Made by a program: the position numbers and the translations under genes. The notes under the pieces are model-generated. The model saw nothing but the letters and a program-made list of their open reading frames with translations, did not search any database and was not told where the DNA came from. 64,000 bases of DNA from Diplonema japonicum (taxonomy: Eukaryota; Euglenozoa; Diplonemea; Diplonemida; Diplonemidae), in the NCBI GenBank assembly GCA_964019335.1, contig OZ025661.1, forward strand, positions 310,001-374,000, written 5' to 3'. How positions within the stretch are numbered: the stretch's first letter is position 1; every line of letters begins with the position of its first letter. Below, piece after piece: positions 1 through 14,260 of the stretch.

Positions 1-3000
1 CGTTGTGTCCTGTAACATTAGTCCAGCATACACCAATGCCTCCGAGATATAAGTTTGTGCCATGGCGTAGTTCGTCTCATGCCAGTCCAGATCTGCTTGC
101 AATTCATTTGAACTGCCAGAAAGACGACCGCTCGTGCCGACCCCTGCAGGTGCTTTGAGTGCATTTTGAGGTAATGAAAATTGCACAAATCCTAGTCTGA
201 TCCCGTGAGCGGGGGCACCGGGGTAGCCTGCCTGATCTTTGTTTAGAGGTAGTGCCTTTGTCCAGTCCCTGACCATCTCTAGTACAGCGTAGAATCCATG
301 CGGGTGACGGCCGAAGGCCTGGCTCATGGAGGCTGACCCATCGAACACAATTGCAATATCCATGCTAGGGCACCCGCCGAAGAGCTCGTCGCGGCACGCT
401 CCGCTTTTGAAGTCCCACACGCAGAAGTCCTTGGCTGTGCACTGGCACTGCGATACGATGTTGTTGCACACGACTTCGATGCACACGTTGTTGTCGCCGT
501 TCCAGTAGCACACGTCATCGGCGCTACAGGCACTCGGGTCTGTGTGCTTGAGGCAGTACTTTTGGTTGCAGATAGTGGGCGACTCGCTGGTGTCCCAGTG
601 GCACCCGTAGTCATGGTCACACGTCTTCTCGTCTAGGTAGTGCACACACGGCTTCATGTTGCACTTGTTGTCCGCCCACTCACATCTCCTCATGTCCTTC
701 AAGCACACACCGATGTCCGTTGTGGTGCATGGTTTCTCGATACAGGGTGCCCAGTCCGGGCCGATAACAGCCGGATCCCACTCGCATGTGCTGTCCTTTT
801 CGCAAGTAGTCTTAGACGTGTACGTGCACAGGCGTTTCTGACAGCGGTCAGTTTCGCTGTTCCACAGACACCCAATTGGGTCAGACACACACCCAGCTTC
901 TGACTTGTGCTGGCATTCTTTTTCGATGCATCGGCTCTCTGACGCTTTCCACTCGCACCCAGGATCTTCCCCACAGGGTTCGATGGCGTGGTCACAAATC
1001 ACCCTTTTGTAACACACTCCCCCCTTGCCATCCCACTCGCACAGGTTCGTCTTGTCGTCTGTGCATGTGTCGGTGTCGCAGTGTCGGAGGCAGGCTGAGT
1101 CACGGCAGACCAACAGCCTCGCACTCCATCTACAAGCGTGGTCCTTGTTGCATGTGTTTTTGTCTGTGTACATGGGACAGGGCTGGACCTGTTTCAGCGC
1201 ACCTTTGTTCCCCTCTGACGACGCAATCAGCTTTCCAAACTGTTCATGCGGATCGCACACCGTGGAGAGCATGTCGATGAAATCCGTGATTTCTGCATCG
1301 ATGAAATGCTCCTCTCGAACATCGCTAGTCACATCAAGCAGGGCTTGCCGCTTGGTGCCTGCACCAGCTGCGTATGCCGATGCAGGGCGCAGCAGGACAC
1401 CGAATATCTTGATGCCAGCACTGGCCGCAGCACTAATCTCCGACGTGAGCTCGCTCCTTCCCGAGTCCATGATCTCGCTGGTGGCCACGACAATAATGAC
1501 CTTTTTGCGGACTGCACTACTCAACATACCGCGAGCGAGTTTCATAGCCCCTGCAAGATACGCTTCTTTGGTGTCGATCATGTTGTTTTCCACATAGTCG
1601 AAGTCGTTGTAGATTTCGCTCATCACGCCCGAGACCTGCCCTCCCGTGCCCACCGATGCAGGTGCCTTCATTTCACGCCCCTTAGCAGCGAACTGCACCA
1701 TGCCGAGCCTCACACCAGTGCGCACGTCAGCCTTTGCCATCTTGCCAGGTGTTCCTGAAAGAGGTAGAGTCTTTGCCCAATCCCTGGTGCCCTCAATGAT
1801 GGCTTGGAAGCCGCTAGCGTGGCGCCCGAAGGCCATTTTCATAGCGCTGGTTCCATCTACCGCAAGAACAACGTCCATGAGTGGGCATCCCCCAAAGACC
1901 CCGGTGACGCAGCCGCCGTTGCTGCTGTTCAGTGTCGGGTCCCAGAAGCATGCCACGTCCTTGTTGCAGAGGCACGGTGTGGCCAATTTGGAACAGTCTT
2001 TGTCTTCACATTTGTTGTTCTTGCTGTTCCACGAGCAGCGCAACTCAGGATCAGTATTGCACGAGGCATCATCCTCATAGCGCAAGCACACTTTTACCAG
2101 GCACCTTGCGGGCGAGTCACTGACATCCCAATGGCACAGGTCGTCACGGCTACAAGACTTCTCCTCATCGTGCTGCGCACATTGCTTGAACTCGCACTTG
2201 CTGCCAGTCCACTTGCAAGCGTAATCCGTGCATTTATCTTCGGCCATGATTGGGACACACTTTTCCTGCTTACAATGGTCGTCTGACCACATACAACCCT
2301 CATTGGCAGCATTGAACCCACACTCAATCTTTGTGCTGTATGTGCAAAGGGTTTTCGTGCAGTTGAGTGTTTTGGAGTCCCACACGCAAATGTTAGGGTC
2401 AACGATGCAGCTGTCCTCCGTGTGGTGGCTCAGACAGGGCTGCTCGACACAACGGAAGACATTTAAATCCACCATCTTCCAAGAGCAGCCAACTGCGTTG
2501 CAGGCTACGGCGGTCTGTTGTTCCGGGCACACGTTTGTGGGCTTCTTCACACACGCATTTCCGTTCCATATGCAGTCGTTTGTGACACACGCTGTGGAAT
2601 TGCACCCATAAGTTCTGCATGGTGACAAAGTGCACTGCAGAAGAGACTCGGACCACATGCAGCCATCGTCGATGTTGCAGAGTTCTGAAGACAGGTACGT
2701 TTGACATGGCTGGTTTATCCCCGCCTTTGCCTCACCGCTCATGATCTGCATCCCAAATTTAGTCGTTCTATCACAAATAGCCATGAGCACCTTCTTCTCT
2801 ACGTCTCCGAGTTGCAGGTCGATGACGTGATCGTCGTGCACTACAGACACCAGCGTCTTCATCTGCCCCGCTGCAGCAAGATCGTCGGGCATCCTAGTGC
2901 TCAACTTGCGCACTGTTACCCCGAAAGTCTGCACACCCAAATCCATCGTGGATCTCACAGCCTTGAGCTTCTCCTCGTCGCTTAGCTTGGAACTTGTGAG

Positions 3001-6000
3001 CATCAACAGCACTTGCTTCCTTCCAGGTGGAGACTGGCTTGTGAACACAGTCTGCGCATGCTCCAGCGCCCTCTCCATAACCCTGGTCGATCCACCAAGC
3101 ATATTAGCGGTGTGATATGCGAGATCGCCAAGGAGTTGCGTTTGGCTTCCAGACAGCAGCCCAGCTGCAGACACAGCTGGCTTGATGGGGCTCGTCACTA
3201 ATATGGGTTTGAGCTCCGAGGCGAATTGAGCGAACGCAACTCGCACGCCTGTCGTCCTAGCTTGCGACTTTGGGGTCGCGTAATCAGCGCCGTCGAGAGG
3301 GAGGCGCTTTACCCATTCCTTCAACATCTCTGTGACGGCATCGTAGCCGTTGGGGTGGCGCCCGAAAGCTTGGCCCATGGAGCCAGACCCGTCGAACACC
3401 ACTACAATGTCCAGAGGCGGGCAAGCACCAAACGCAAGTTCAACGCACCTCTGGCTCTTCTGGTTGTAGAAACAAGAAGGATCAGACACACATTCACACT
3501 CACTTGCACTGTATCGTTTGCACGTCGACTCAACGCATGTCTGCTGAGGTGTCCAGTAGCACGCGGCGTCGCCATGGCAGTCCTGTTCTCTGTCCCATCT
3601 TGAGCAGTACGTCTCGCGACACAGCGAAGGCGACGCTGAGGTGTCCCACTCGCAGCCTTGCTCAGTGATACACGATCCTTCCTCCACGTACAACGCACAG
3701 CGGCGCACTTCGCATCCCGTGTCTTTCCACTCGCATTTCTTATCAATGGTACATGATTTCTTCTCTGTGTATTTGCAGGGAAGCACTCCGCACGCCTCGG
3801 CCACTCCGTCCCAAACGCACGTCGCATCGCCTGTGCAGTCTGTGGACAGAAGGTACCCGCACTCCTTGACCTCGCACTTTCCCTTGGCATTCCACAAACA
3901 ACCCGTAGTGTCGGAAAGGCATGCCGACTCTACGTGCGCCGTGCATGGTGACGGTTGGCAACTTGACTTCCACACACACGTGTAGTCCGCCATGCAGCTC
4001 GCCTGGTTATCGTGAACGCAGATGCGCTTCTTGGAGCACGTTCCGTCACCCGACACGTTCCATTGGCACATGTATGACGGGTCGGACAGCTTCAAGCATC
4101 CCTCCTCTGAGCAGTACTGCAAGCACGGCGTTCCTGTGCATGCAACAAGCGAGTCGTCCCAAGAACAGCCGGAGTCCCTGTTGCATTCAGCAGAAGCTTT
4201 GTGGAAGCTGCAAGGCAGGTGAGAGTCTGTTGTCTTTAGGTCGACTAGCCAGCCTCCCCAAGGAGTCGCGGGGTTGCACCACTTGTTGAACACAGCCTCT
4301 CGCAGGTCTCCGATTTCTATGTTCAGGATGTGCTCGTCCTGTGGTTCGGACACGACCTTCATAACGGACTCCTGTGCGTTGATGTCAGCAGAAGTGTGCG
4401 AACCAGTTCGCCTGATCACGATACTGACTACATGTGCACCGGTCGCCTCGATTTTCTTTGCAGCGTCCGTCAGTCTGTTTTGATCCATCACGGTGCTCCC
4501 CAGGAGTACTAGGACAATCTTCTTCCTGTCATCACTTGGATACAATGCTCCCGACAGTAGACCGGCCGCCTTCTCCAAAGCACCTGCGAGGAACGTGTCT
4601 TTACCCATCTGATTGTGCTCTTGCCAGCTCAGAGAGTTTTGAAGCTCAGGTGCATAACCCGAGAGCAGGTCTTGCGGGATCAAGGCGGAGACAATGACAG
4701 ACCCCTCGACACTACCATCACTTCTTCTTTGATACTTGTCACCACCGAATTGGATGAAAGACAGCCTGGCAGAACCCTTGGCGTACTTCGTCGGATCTTT
4801 CCCAGCGCCACCAACGTCACCTGGCAGAGGCAGCATGTAAACCCAGTCCTTAAGCATCTCAATCAAGGCATGGTAGGCATTGGGATGCCGGCCGAATGCT
4901 TGGGACATGCCGGCAGAGCCATCGATGAGGACTACAATGTCCATGGTAGGACACGCTCCGTAGTTGGTGTTGACACAGATGCCATCGTGCCAGAAACAGT
5001 CAGGGTCGGTGGTGCATTCGCAGTGCGCGAATGTGTTGCCGCATTGCTTTTCCATGCAAGAACCAAAATCCCACACGCACTCACCTTCCAAGTCACAAGT
5101 AGATGAGTTAAACTTCTTGCAGTACTCCAACTTGCACATGCCAGGTGCTGTCGTTGAGTCCCACTTGCAGCGTGCATCAAGATCACTGGCGCACGACAAC
5201 TCATCGGCATACTTGACACATGGCTTTTCGGCACACGCACCTGTCGCGCTGTCGTAGTCACACCATATCTTGTTTGTTACTGACTCGCAGCATTCTTTGT
5301 CATTTGCACTACACACCACACACCTGTGAGGTTTGCACACTGGCCCCGCTTTTCCTGTTGTGTCCCATACACACTGACTCAGGCTCGTACATTCTTCTTG
5401 AACCTTCTTTGTTTTACAGGGCTCCGGGGTGCACAGCTTCTGAACGGAGTCAAAAATGCACCCCTCAGGGTCCATCAAGCACGGTTCGTCGTCTTCATAA
5501 TTACACGGGATCACCTTGCAAGCATTGTTTTCCCACATGCATTCTGCGTCGTTCGTGCACTCATACTGGTTGCCGTATGAGCACGGCTTTTTCTTTTCGC
5601 AAGTCGCCGATGTTGTTGAGGCATCCCAGAGGCAGTGGTTGGCGGTGTCGGCGATGCAATCCTGCTCCTCGCAATAGTCGAAGCAAGGTGTCCTGCCGCA
5701 TGACAGGGTAGAGACACGCCATGCGCAGTTGGCATCACGGTTGCAACTCTGCTTGTAATTGTACTGCACACATGGCGTAGCACCGTCACCAGCACCTGAT
5801 GAACCGCCGCCTGCAGCGGAGATGTACTTCCCCCACTTGCTTGCCGGGTCGCACAGCCCGACCAGCACCTTGTCAGGGACCTCATCGATCGTGAGACTCA
5901 TGAAGTGCTCGCTGCCAGGCTCAGATACAACCGGTTTGAGCACATCTTCCGCTTTGTCATCGTCTGGGGTGCGCACTGTAAACCTCCTCAATGCAATGCC

Positions 6001-9000
6001 GAAGGTGAGAACCTGCAGCTGCTGCAGCCTCTTCCTGGCATTCTCCAACCGATCGCTGTCCATCAACACACCGTCAGTGAGGATGAATAACACCCTTCTG
6101 CGTCCATCGATCGGAGAGTCATTGGTCAGCATGTCTGCAGCTATGTTAAGCCCTTCTTCGATGTAGGTGAGCTGCCCCATGTAGGCTCCTTCGTGCCACG
6201 ACACGTCGGCATTAAGCTGCACCTTATCGCCGCTGAGCCTCCCTCCTGTTCCGACGTGCTGCGGTGCACGTAACGCAGAATTGACGACGCCTCCTGTTAC
6301 GGGGTCAGTTGAACCCGACCGCCCACTGAACTGGATGAACCCAACGCGGATGCCGCCAGTAGGCTGTGACTGCGACCCTACAGATCCTGCCTCGCCGCTC
6401 AAGGGCAGGGTGTCGATCCAGTTCCTGAGCATCTCCAACATGGCGAAGTACCCATGCGGATGGCGCCCGAACGACTGGCTCATTGACCCCGACCCATCGA
6501 ACAGGATCACCAGGTCCAGTGTTGGACATTTCCCATAGACCTGCTCTTCACATCGCTCCCTGCCCCCTGTCTGCGTCCAGAAGCATGCTGGGTCCTTCCT
6601 GCACTCGCACCTGTTCGGGATCACGTTACACTGGCGCTCAACGCAGATACCATCTGTCAACCATATGCAGTGTATGTCGATACCACACACAACTTCTGTG
6701 TTGTACCTGGCACAAGGTTTCATTTGGCAGCTTCCTGGTGCTGCCAATGTGTCCCAGTAGCACTGTTTATCTTCAACACACACCATATCGTTTGTGTAGT
6801 TGCTGCAAGGGCGAACCTTGCAGTTGCCGACACCGCTCTCCCATTCGCACAAGACGTCCTCCTTGCACGCATCTTCCTGTTGGTGCATGCACGCTTTCTG
6901 CACACATTTCTGATTTTCCCATTCGCACTCTGTGGGCTGCGTCTTGCACAAGTTCTCCGTTGTGTGCATTGCGCACGGTTTCAGTTCACAATTTTGGGTC
7001 GCTTCTTTCCACGAGCAAACGAATTCTTTCTCGTCCAAGCACCCGGCTTCTGTTTCGTGATAACAAGGTTTCTCGCCACACGCAGGTGCTGACGCGTTCC
7101 ACTCGCACCCAACCTCGTCAGCACAAGTCTGCGGAGTGGGCCCAGTGCACTCTTCTTTGCGGTAGCAGGCCTTAGTGGCATCTTCCCAACCACCCACACA
7201 CTGGTTGTTTGCATCAGTGTCACACTCGATTTGGCTGCAGTGTAGCATGCAAGGAGACGCAATACAGGCCACTCTGTCCCACACACATCCAGTGTCTGCC
7301 ATGCAAGAGCTCCTCATAGAGTACGTCGAGCATGGTTGGTGCTTGCCAGCCATTGTGCGCAATGCGAGGTGTTTGCCAAAGGCAGATTCAGGGTCACACA
7401 TAGTGCTCATGGGGCCGTCCTCAGATGCAAGCTCGTCCATGTCCACGTTGACAAAGTGGTCGTCATGCGGAACAGACACAATGGGCTTCAGGGCCATTTC
7501 GGCATCAGTGTCCACCTTTGTGTGAGAGGTAAATCTCCTCACAACGATGCCAAAGATCTCCACGCTGCCAAGCTTCTGTCTCTCTGCCTCGAGCAGTGAA
7601 GCGTCCTGCAGCTGTCCGTCAGTGATAATGAAGAGTGCCATCGTCCTGCCGACAGAATTCTGGAACAAGTCGGCAGTCATACTGAGCCCAAGGGCAAGAT
7701 ATGTGCCCCTATCCATATAGTTTTTCTCGTGCCACGAAAGATCCGCAGAAAGTTCTTTGAAATCACCGGAGAGCATTCCCGAGGTGCCGACACCGCCTGG
7801 GGCCTTGATGGCAGAGCCAGGGACAGGCCCTGTTAGGGGACCCACTGGGGCACCACTGAACTGAATGAACGCGACACGCACCTTACGCGATGCTTTAATA
7901 AGGTCGGGGGAACCTGCCTTTTCGCCACTCAGAGGCACCTTCCTGACCCACTCGCGGAGCATCTCAACTATACCGTAGAACCCTTGAGGGTGACGCCCAA
8001 AGACCTGATTCATAGATGCTGAACCATCAAACAGCACCACCAAGTCCAATGTAGGACACGAACCGTATTGCTTGTCGACGCACGTCTGCTCGCTGACCAG
8101 CCAGAAGCACTCCACGTCTTTTTTACAGGAACATTGGTCAGTTATCTTATTGCAATCCTTCGTCTCGCAGATACCAAACGCCGCGTCATACTTGCAGCCA
8201 GAGTCAAGGTCGCACGGCTCCTCTTGGCATACGAGCGTGTCAATGTCGCAGTGCTTCCTGCAGTACTTTACCTCGCAGAAACCAGGGGCCACTGAGGTTG
8301 ACCATTCACAGTTGCTGTCTTTAACACAGAGCAACTCGTTCACGTACTGCCTGCAAGGTGCAGGATTGCACTTGTCGTCCTCCCACACGCACATCCCTGG
8401 TTCCGTTTCTTTGCAGCTTGTCGCGTTCTGGTAGTTGCAGAGCTTGATCTGGCAATCAGCATCTACCCACCTGCACAGAGCATCTCGTTCGCAAGTATCA
8501 GGGTTGTCGTAATGACAGATTTTCACCCCACAGGACTGATCAAGGTTGTTCCACGTGCAGACGTCTGGGTCAGCCAGACAGCTTTGCTCGTTGAAATGTT
8601 TGCATTTCTTGGTGGAACAGGCCCCATCCCATTCGCATGACATGTCGGCAGAGCAGTCTGCCTCCAGTTGGTGGTTGCAAACTTGCTCCTTGAAACACTG
8701 AGCGACATGGTCGTCCCATGTGCACAGGTTGGGAGTGTCCGCGTTGCACGCTTGCTTATCGCAGTGCTTCATGCAAGGCGAGTCGCCGCATGACAAGGTT
8801 GCATCAAACCATACACAACCTGAGTCCTTGTTACAAGGGTCTTTGGCGGAGTGAAGCTGGCAAGGCTGGCGGCCTGCAGGGGGGACACCTATGTCTTTCC
8901 CCCAAACGCTATTGGGGTCGCACAGTGACTTGAGAGACGCTGCAATCTCGTCGATCTGCACGTTGATGAAATGTCGATCGGAGGGGTACGAGGCAAGAGG

Positions 9001-12000
9001 CTTCACAGTCGCCTCTGCTTCTTCATCAGCAGCCGTGTGTGTGTCGTAAGGGCGCATGACAATACCGAACACCTTCACCTGAGCCTGGTCAAGTTCCGCC
9101 TTGGCTGTCGGGTACTCGTCCTTATCAGCAAGTTGTCCGTCGCTCATAATGACCAACACCCTCCGCCTGCCGTCTACGGGGGACTTGCGGAACAACCCCA
9201 CTGCCTTTTGCAAACCAGCAAGCAAATACGTCGTTGCAGGCTGTGGCTGCAACACGTCCCTCTTTTTGCCTCCCATAAAGTTTGCCTCGTGGAAAGTAAG
9301 GTCGGCCTCGACTTCATTCAGCGAACCAGTGAAACGACCACCGCTGGTCCCTTGACCCAACGGTGACAATGTCTGGCGAGTGTCCTGAGGGGTCCACACC
9401 TCTGAGCCTGCGAACTGGATGATAGCAAGACGCACGGAATCCGTGTTGGCCTTGCTAGGTACGCCAGCGGCGTCACCGCTCAAGGGTAATTCTTGAGCCC
9501 AATCCCTCACGATTTCTACTAGTGCGTAGAATCCTTGAGGGTGACGTCCAAACTTCTTCCCTAAAGACCTTCCGCCGTCAATGAGGACCACAATGTCTAG
9601 CGTCGGGCAAGTCCCGTAGCGCTGGAAGGTACAGTGCGGGCGGTTCGTTGCTGTGCTGTAATAACAGTCAGGATCGCCTTCGCATTTGCACTTGTCGGGC
9701 AGCTCGCTACACTTCTTCTCGACGCATACGTCAAGAGCGCTGTTCCACATGCACGCTCGTTCGTTGTCGCAGTTGGAGACAGTAAACAAGCGACAGGGGC
9801 CGGCGCTGCAGAGAGCAGGTGACTGTTTGACATCCCAGTGACAACCGCTTGTGGCCTCATGCGCATTGCAGCACCTTTCGTCGGCATATCGTACACAAGC
9901 AACAGGGCGACACGTGGAACCATCCCAACCACAGCTGGCATCAACTGAGCATTCGTTAGGTGTGGTGTACGTGCACCGTTTCGGAACACAGACAGGGTCC
10001 ACGTCAGCAGCGACACATGCAGTGTCCCATTCACAAGTATTGTCCGACGTGCATTCTTGCTGAGAGGTGTACTGGCACGGTTTCTCAGTGCAGACTTGCT
10101 TCGACGACAACCACTCACAGCTGTATGTCGAATCGGCGGAGCAGCTGTTCTCATCTGGGTGGTGGCAGGGTGTCTCAACACACTTACCGCTCCTCCAAGC
10201 ACATTCTGTGTCAGTACCGCAGTCTGTCTCTGACTTGTGCACAGAGCATCCTGGCGTTTTGTAGCACACTTGACCGGCAGTTTCCCAGTAACAATTATTT
10301 GTAGAATCAGCCGCGCAAGTGCTTTCGTTGCAGAGCTTGCTGCAAGGTGTGTCAACGCATGCCGTGAGTACTTCGTTGAACACACATCCTGGATCTACAG
10401 AACAGGCATCTTTCTCTTTGTAATTGGAACACGGCTGGTGTACTCCTACCTGAGGGACAGTAACAATATACTTACCCCACATGCTGTTCGGGTCGCACAG
10501 GCCGTCGAGCGTCTTTGGGATCTCGCTCAGCAGCAAGTTGTAATAATGCTCGTAGTGCGGCACTGAAGTGATGGGCTTCAAGGTGGCCTCTGCATCGATG
10601 TCAGTCTGCGTGTGGGTGTCGAAGCGCCTGACGACAATGCCGAAAGTGATGACTCCCTCTTTCTCCAGTATGCCCCTGGCAGACGCTAACCTGTCTGCGT
10701 CATAGATCTTGCCATCTGTGAAAACCAGCAGAACACGCTTCCTCCCGTCCTTGGGTGAAGACATGAACATGTTCGCTGCACTCTGCAGTGTTGATTCTAA
10801 GTATGTCCCGCCCTTCAAAAAGTGGTCTTCTTGCCATTCAAGATCATCGCCCACTTCTTGTTTGCTTCCTGAGAGCCTCCCTGCACTGCCCACGCCGGTC
10901 GGTGTTCTCTGAGCACCATCCACAGTGTTGGTTCCTGGGATCTTAATAGCGGGCTTCCCACTGAACTGAATCACACCTATTCTTATCATGCCAGCTTCTG
11001 TTGAAGGGACGCCGGCTGCCTCACCGCTCAGTGGCAGCTGAGCAACCCAGGTCTTTAAAGTTTCCAATAGACCATGGAATCCATGCGGATGCACCCCAAA
11101 GGCCTGGCTCATAGAGTCGGACCCGTCAAGGGCTAGGACGATGTCGAGCGTGGGGCATGACCCAAACTGGGCTGTTTTGCACGTCCCCTTGTCCCAGTAG
11201 CACCCGGGGTCCTTGTGGCAGCGACAGGTGTCGAATGTGAAGCAGTCCTTCTCGATACACAGCTGACTCGTAGCATTCCACATGCAGTTCCCGTCTGTGT
11301 TACAAGCATCAGAATCTGTGATGTACCTTCTGCAGTATTTGAGTTCGCACTCAGTGCCCCATGAACAGCCGTCGTCCATTGTGCATTCGTGCTCATCGAA
11401 GTACTGTTTGCATGGTGCAGGCTCGCATTGAGCGACGTTCCACACACACTGCCCTACTTGCTTTTGTTCACACTCTGTTCTGTTTGTGTAAGCACACGGC
11501 TTCGGGTCGCATCTCGGAACGAGAGATTTCCACAGACAAATTGGATCACTAGAGCAACCAGCGGCTGTTGCGTGGGCACACGGCTTCTCACCGCACACTG
11601 AATCGATATTGTTCCACACACAAAGGTCGGGATCGATCCGACAGCCCTGCTCAGTATAGTGCTTGCACTTCTTGCCAACACAGTGAGTGCCGTTGAACTC
11701 GCACCCAGAATCTTCGAGGCAGGCATCTTTGTTTGCAGCACTGCACAGTTCTTTCTTGGTGCAAGATGAAACGGAAGCGTTCCACTGGCAGCGATTGGCA
11801 ACGTCACCGGAACACGTCGCATCCTTGCAGTGGTGCAGACATGGTGTGTCGCCGCACGACAACGAAGTGTCAAACCAGACGCAGTGAGCGTTCTTATTAC
11901 AAACATCTTTTCCAGCATTCAAGCTGCAGGGTGCGTTCTCGCCCGTCACGCCGACGAACTTCCCCCATTCTGTGTTTGGATCGCACAAATTGTTCAGAAC

Positions 12001-14260
12001 AGAAGCAAGCCCTTCGATCTCAAGGCTCACGAAGTGCTCCCCTCTCGGTTCTGTGACGAGCCCCAGCATGTCAGCGTCGGCTTGCAGGTCTGCAGCACTC
12101 TGTATAGGTGAGGAACGAATAGTAGCACCAAACAGCTGCACCTGTTGCTGGTATAGCTCAGCACGCACCGCTTGGTACTTATCTTTGTCATCAAGAGCCC
12201 CGTGCGAAATGATAATCAAGACACGCTTCCTCCCATCCTTCGGCGAGGTTCGGAATAAGCTCAATGCTTTGTTCAGACCAGCAAGTAGGTAACTCTTGGC
12301 TACGGGGGGTTGCAATGCCACGCTGCCACCAATGAAGCCTTGCTCGTGGAAGGTCAGGTCTGATTCGATCTCCGACGGTAGTCCGGTTAGGCGGCCTTCA
12401 CTGGTTCCGAGGCCGGTGGGGACTAGGATCTGCTTTGGGTCAGACGATGGCCACAGGGTGCTTCCCCCGAACTGAATAGTGGCAACACGCGTGACTTTGT
12501 TCTTCGAAGGTTGTGCAATGCCCGCTGGTTCACCGCTCAATGGCAGCCCCTTGATCCAGTCCCTGACCAGCTCAACAATGGCGTAGAAGCCTTGCGGGTG
12601 CCTGCCAAATGGCTTGGCAGTCCCACTCCCACCATCGAAGAGGATAACCACATCTAAAGTCGGGCATGTACCATAGCGCTGGAACGTACAGTGGGGTCCT
12701 GTGAAGTAACAGTCAGGGTCGGTTTCGCAGGCGCACCTTTCGGAAAACTTGCTGCACTGCTTCCCATTGCAGACTAGCGTGGTGGTATCCCACATACAGG
12801 ACCTCTCTGCCTCGCACAGGTTCTGGTCGGTCACTGAGCGACAAGCCGTCAAAGAACAGATTGCAGGTGACTGGGACACATCCCAGTGGCAGCCATCGCC
12901 ACTGTTACAACATTTCTCGCTAGAGTATTGTGAGCAAGGTTTAACAACACAAGTAGCTGTGTTCCACTGACAGAGTCCGTCTCTCTTGCAGGATTCCTCG
13001 GTGGTGTGAGTACAAGGAGTTTTCATGCAAAGCTGGTCCATAGGATCGGGGCAAGCATCGTTCCACTTGCACAAGGGATCAGATGTGCATGAAGTTGAGT
13101 CGTTGTAAATGCATGGTGTAGGGTTGCACGTCTGGGATATGCTCTCCCATACGCAGGAATAGACAGTGTCAGCGATGCAGCTTGCCTCATCGGGGTACTG
13201 GCAAGGCTCATCAACGCAGGCAGGGATACGCGCATCCCAGAAGCACTCATTGTCAGTGCCGCAAGCATTCTCACTTGCGTGACGGCTGCAGGTGTGCTTC
13301 GCAAAACACTCATCCACGCTTCCAACCCACGCACATGTTGGTTCCGCCACGCAGCTCGGCAGGTCGCAGTGCTGAACACATGGGGAATCGATGCATGACA
13401 CAAGAACGTCGGACCATTTGCAGCCTTTATCACCCGCACAACCGACCTTCTTGTTATAAATAGAACAGGGCTTGTGAACACCTGCCTGCGAGACAGGGGC
13501 GTCGACCACGTACTTCCCCCACAATCCGTTTGGATCGCACAGTCCGTTAAGCGTTTTGTCGGGAATCTCGTCGATCTCCAGATTCATAAAGTGCTCGGCA
13601 TGCGGGTCCGACACAATGGGCTTCAGGGCCGCCTCCGCATCAATGTCGACCTGGGTGTGCGTCGTGAACCTCCTCACAACAATTCCAAATGTCTGCACGT
13701 CCAAGCTTGACAGCGTTTGGAGAGACTGTGCGATGATGTCCTTGTCGTTGCCGCTGTCCTGCAGCTGCCCATCGGTGATGATGAGCAGAACACGCTTCCT
13801 GTTGTCCTTCGGCGACATGCTCGTGAAAATAGCTGCTGTGCGTTGAAGGCCCCTTGCAATGTATGTACCGCCCTCAAGGAAGTTGCTTTCATGCCAATTG
13901 ACATCAGATTTGAGCTGCGCCACATCGCCCGAGAGCCTACCAGCAGTACCAACGCCTACAGGGGTGGTCGCAACAGACTTCACAACCGGGCCGCTCCAAA
14001 TGTTAGGTGGGCTGAAGAACTGCTGTCGACCGGAGAACTGCACAATTGCTACCCTTAGCTTGCCTGTGTCTTTGGCTGAGTACATTCCAACTGATGCTGC
14101 TTCACCGTTCAAGGGTAGTGTTGTTATCCATGCACCAAGCATCTCCATGAGTGCGTAGAAACCATGGGGGTGGGTCCCAAAGGAGTTTGTCATCGACATC
14201 GAGCCGTCCACGAGCAGCACCACATCCATGGTGGGACACGTCCCATAACCCGAGGCCAAA
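1..14260 (-). repeat. vWA modules 9-18 (regular 1.51-1.57 kb repeat)
   Basis: Ten vWA domains have metal-site aspartates near 14205, 12637, 11128, 9578, 8028, 6497, 4923, 3393, 1857 and 340. The spacing is very regular, about 515 residues per module. Each module is one vWA of about 235 residues plus 8-9 Cys-x-Trp units. Domains 9, 11, 13, 14 and 18 keep D-x-S-x-S. Domain 10 reads DGGSGT, domain 12 DGGRSL, domain 15 DGSAGM and domain 17 DGTSAM. Domain 16 keeps DGSGS, but its later TDG segment reads TSS. Modules 10 and 12 share an HCTFQRYGTCPTLD entry and a longer insert before YLLAGL, which points to duplication of a two-module unit. Module 18 is cut by the left edge. Confidence 0.87.
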
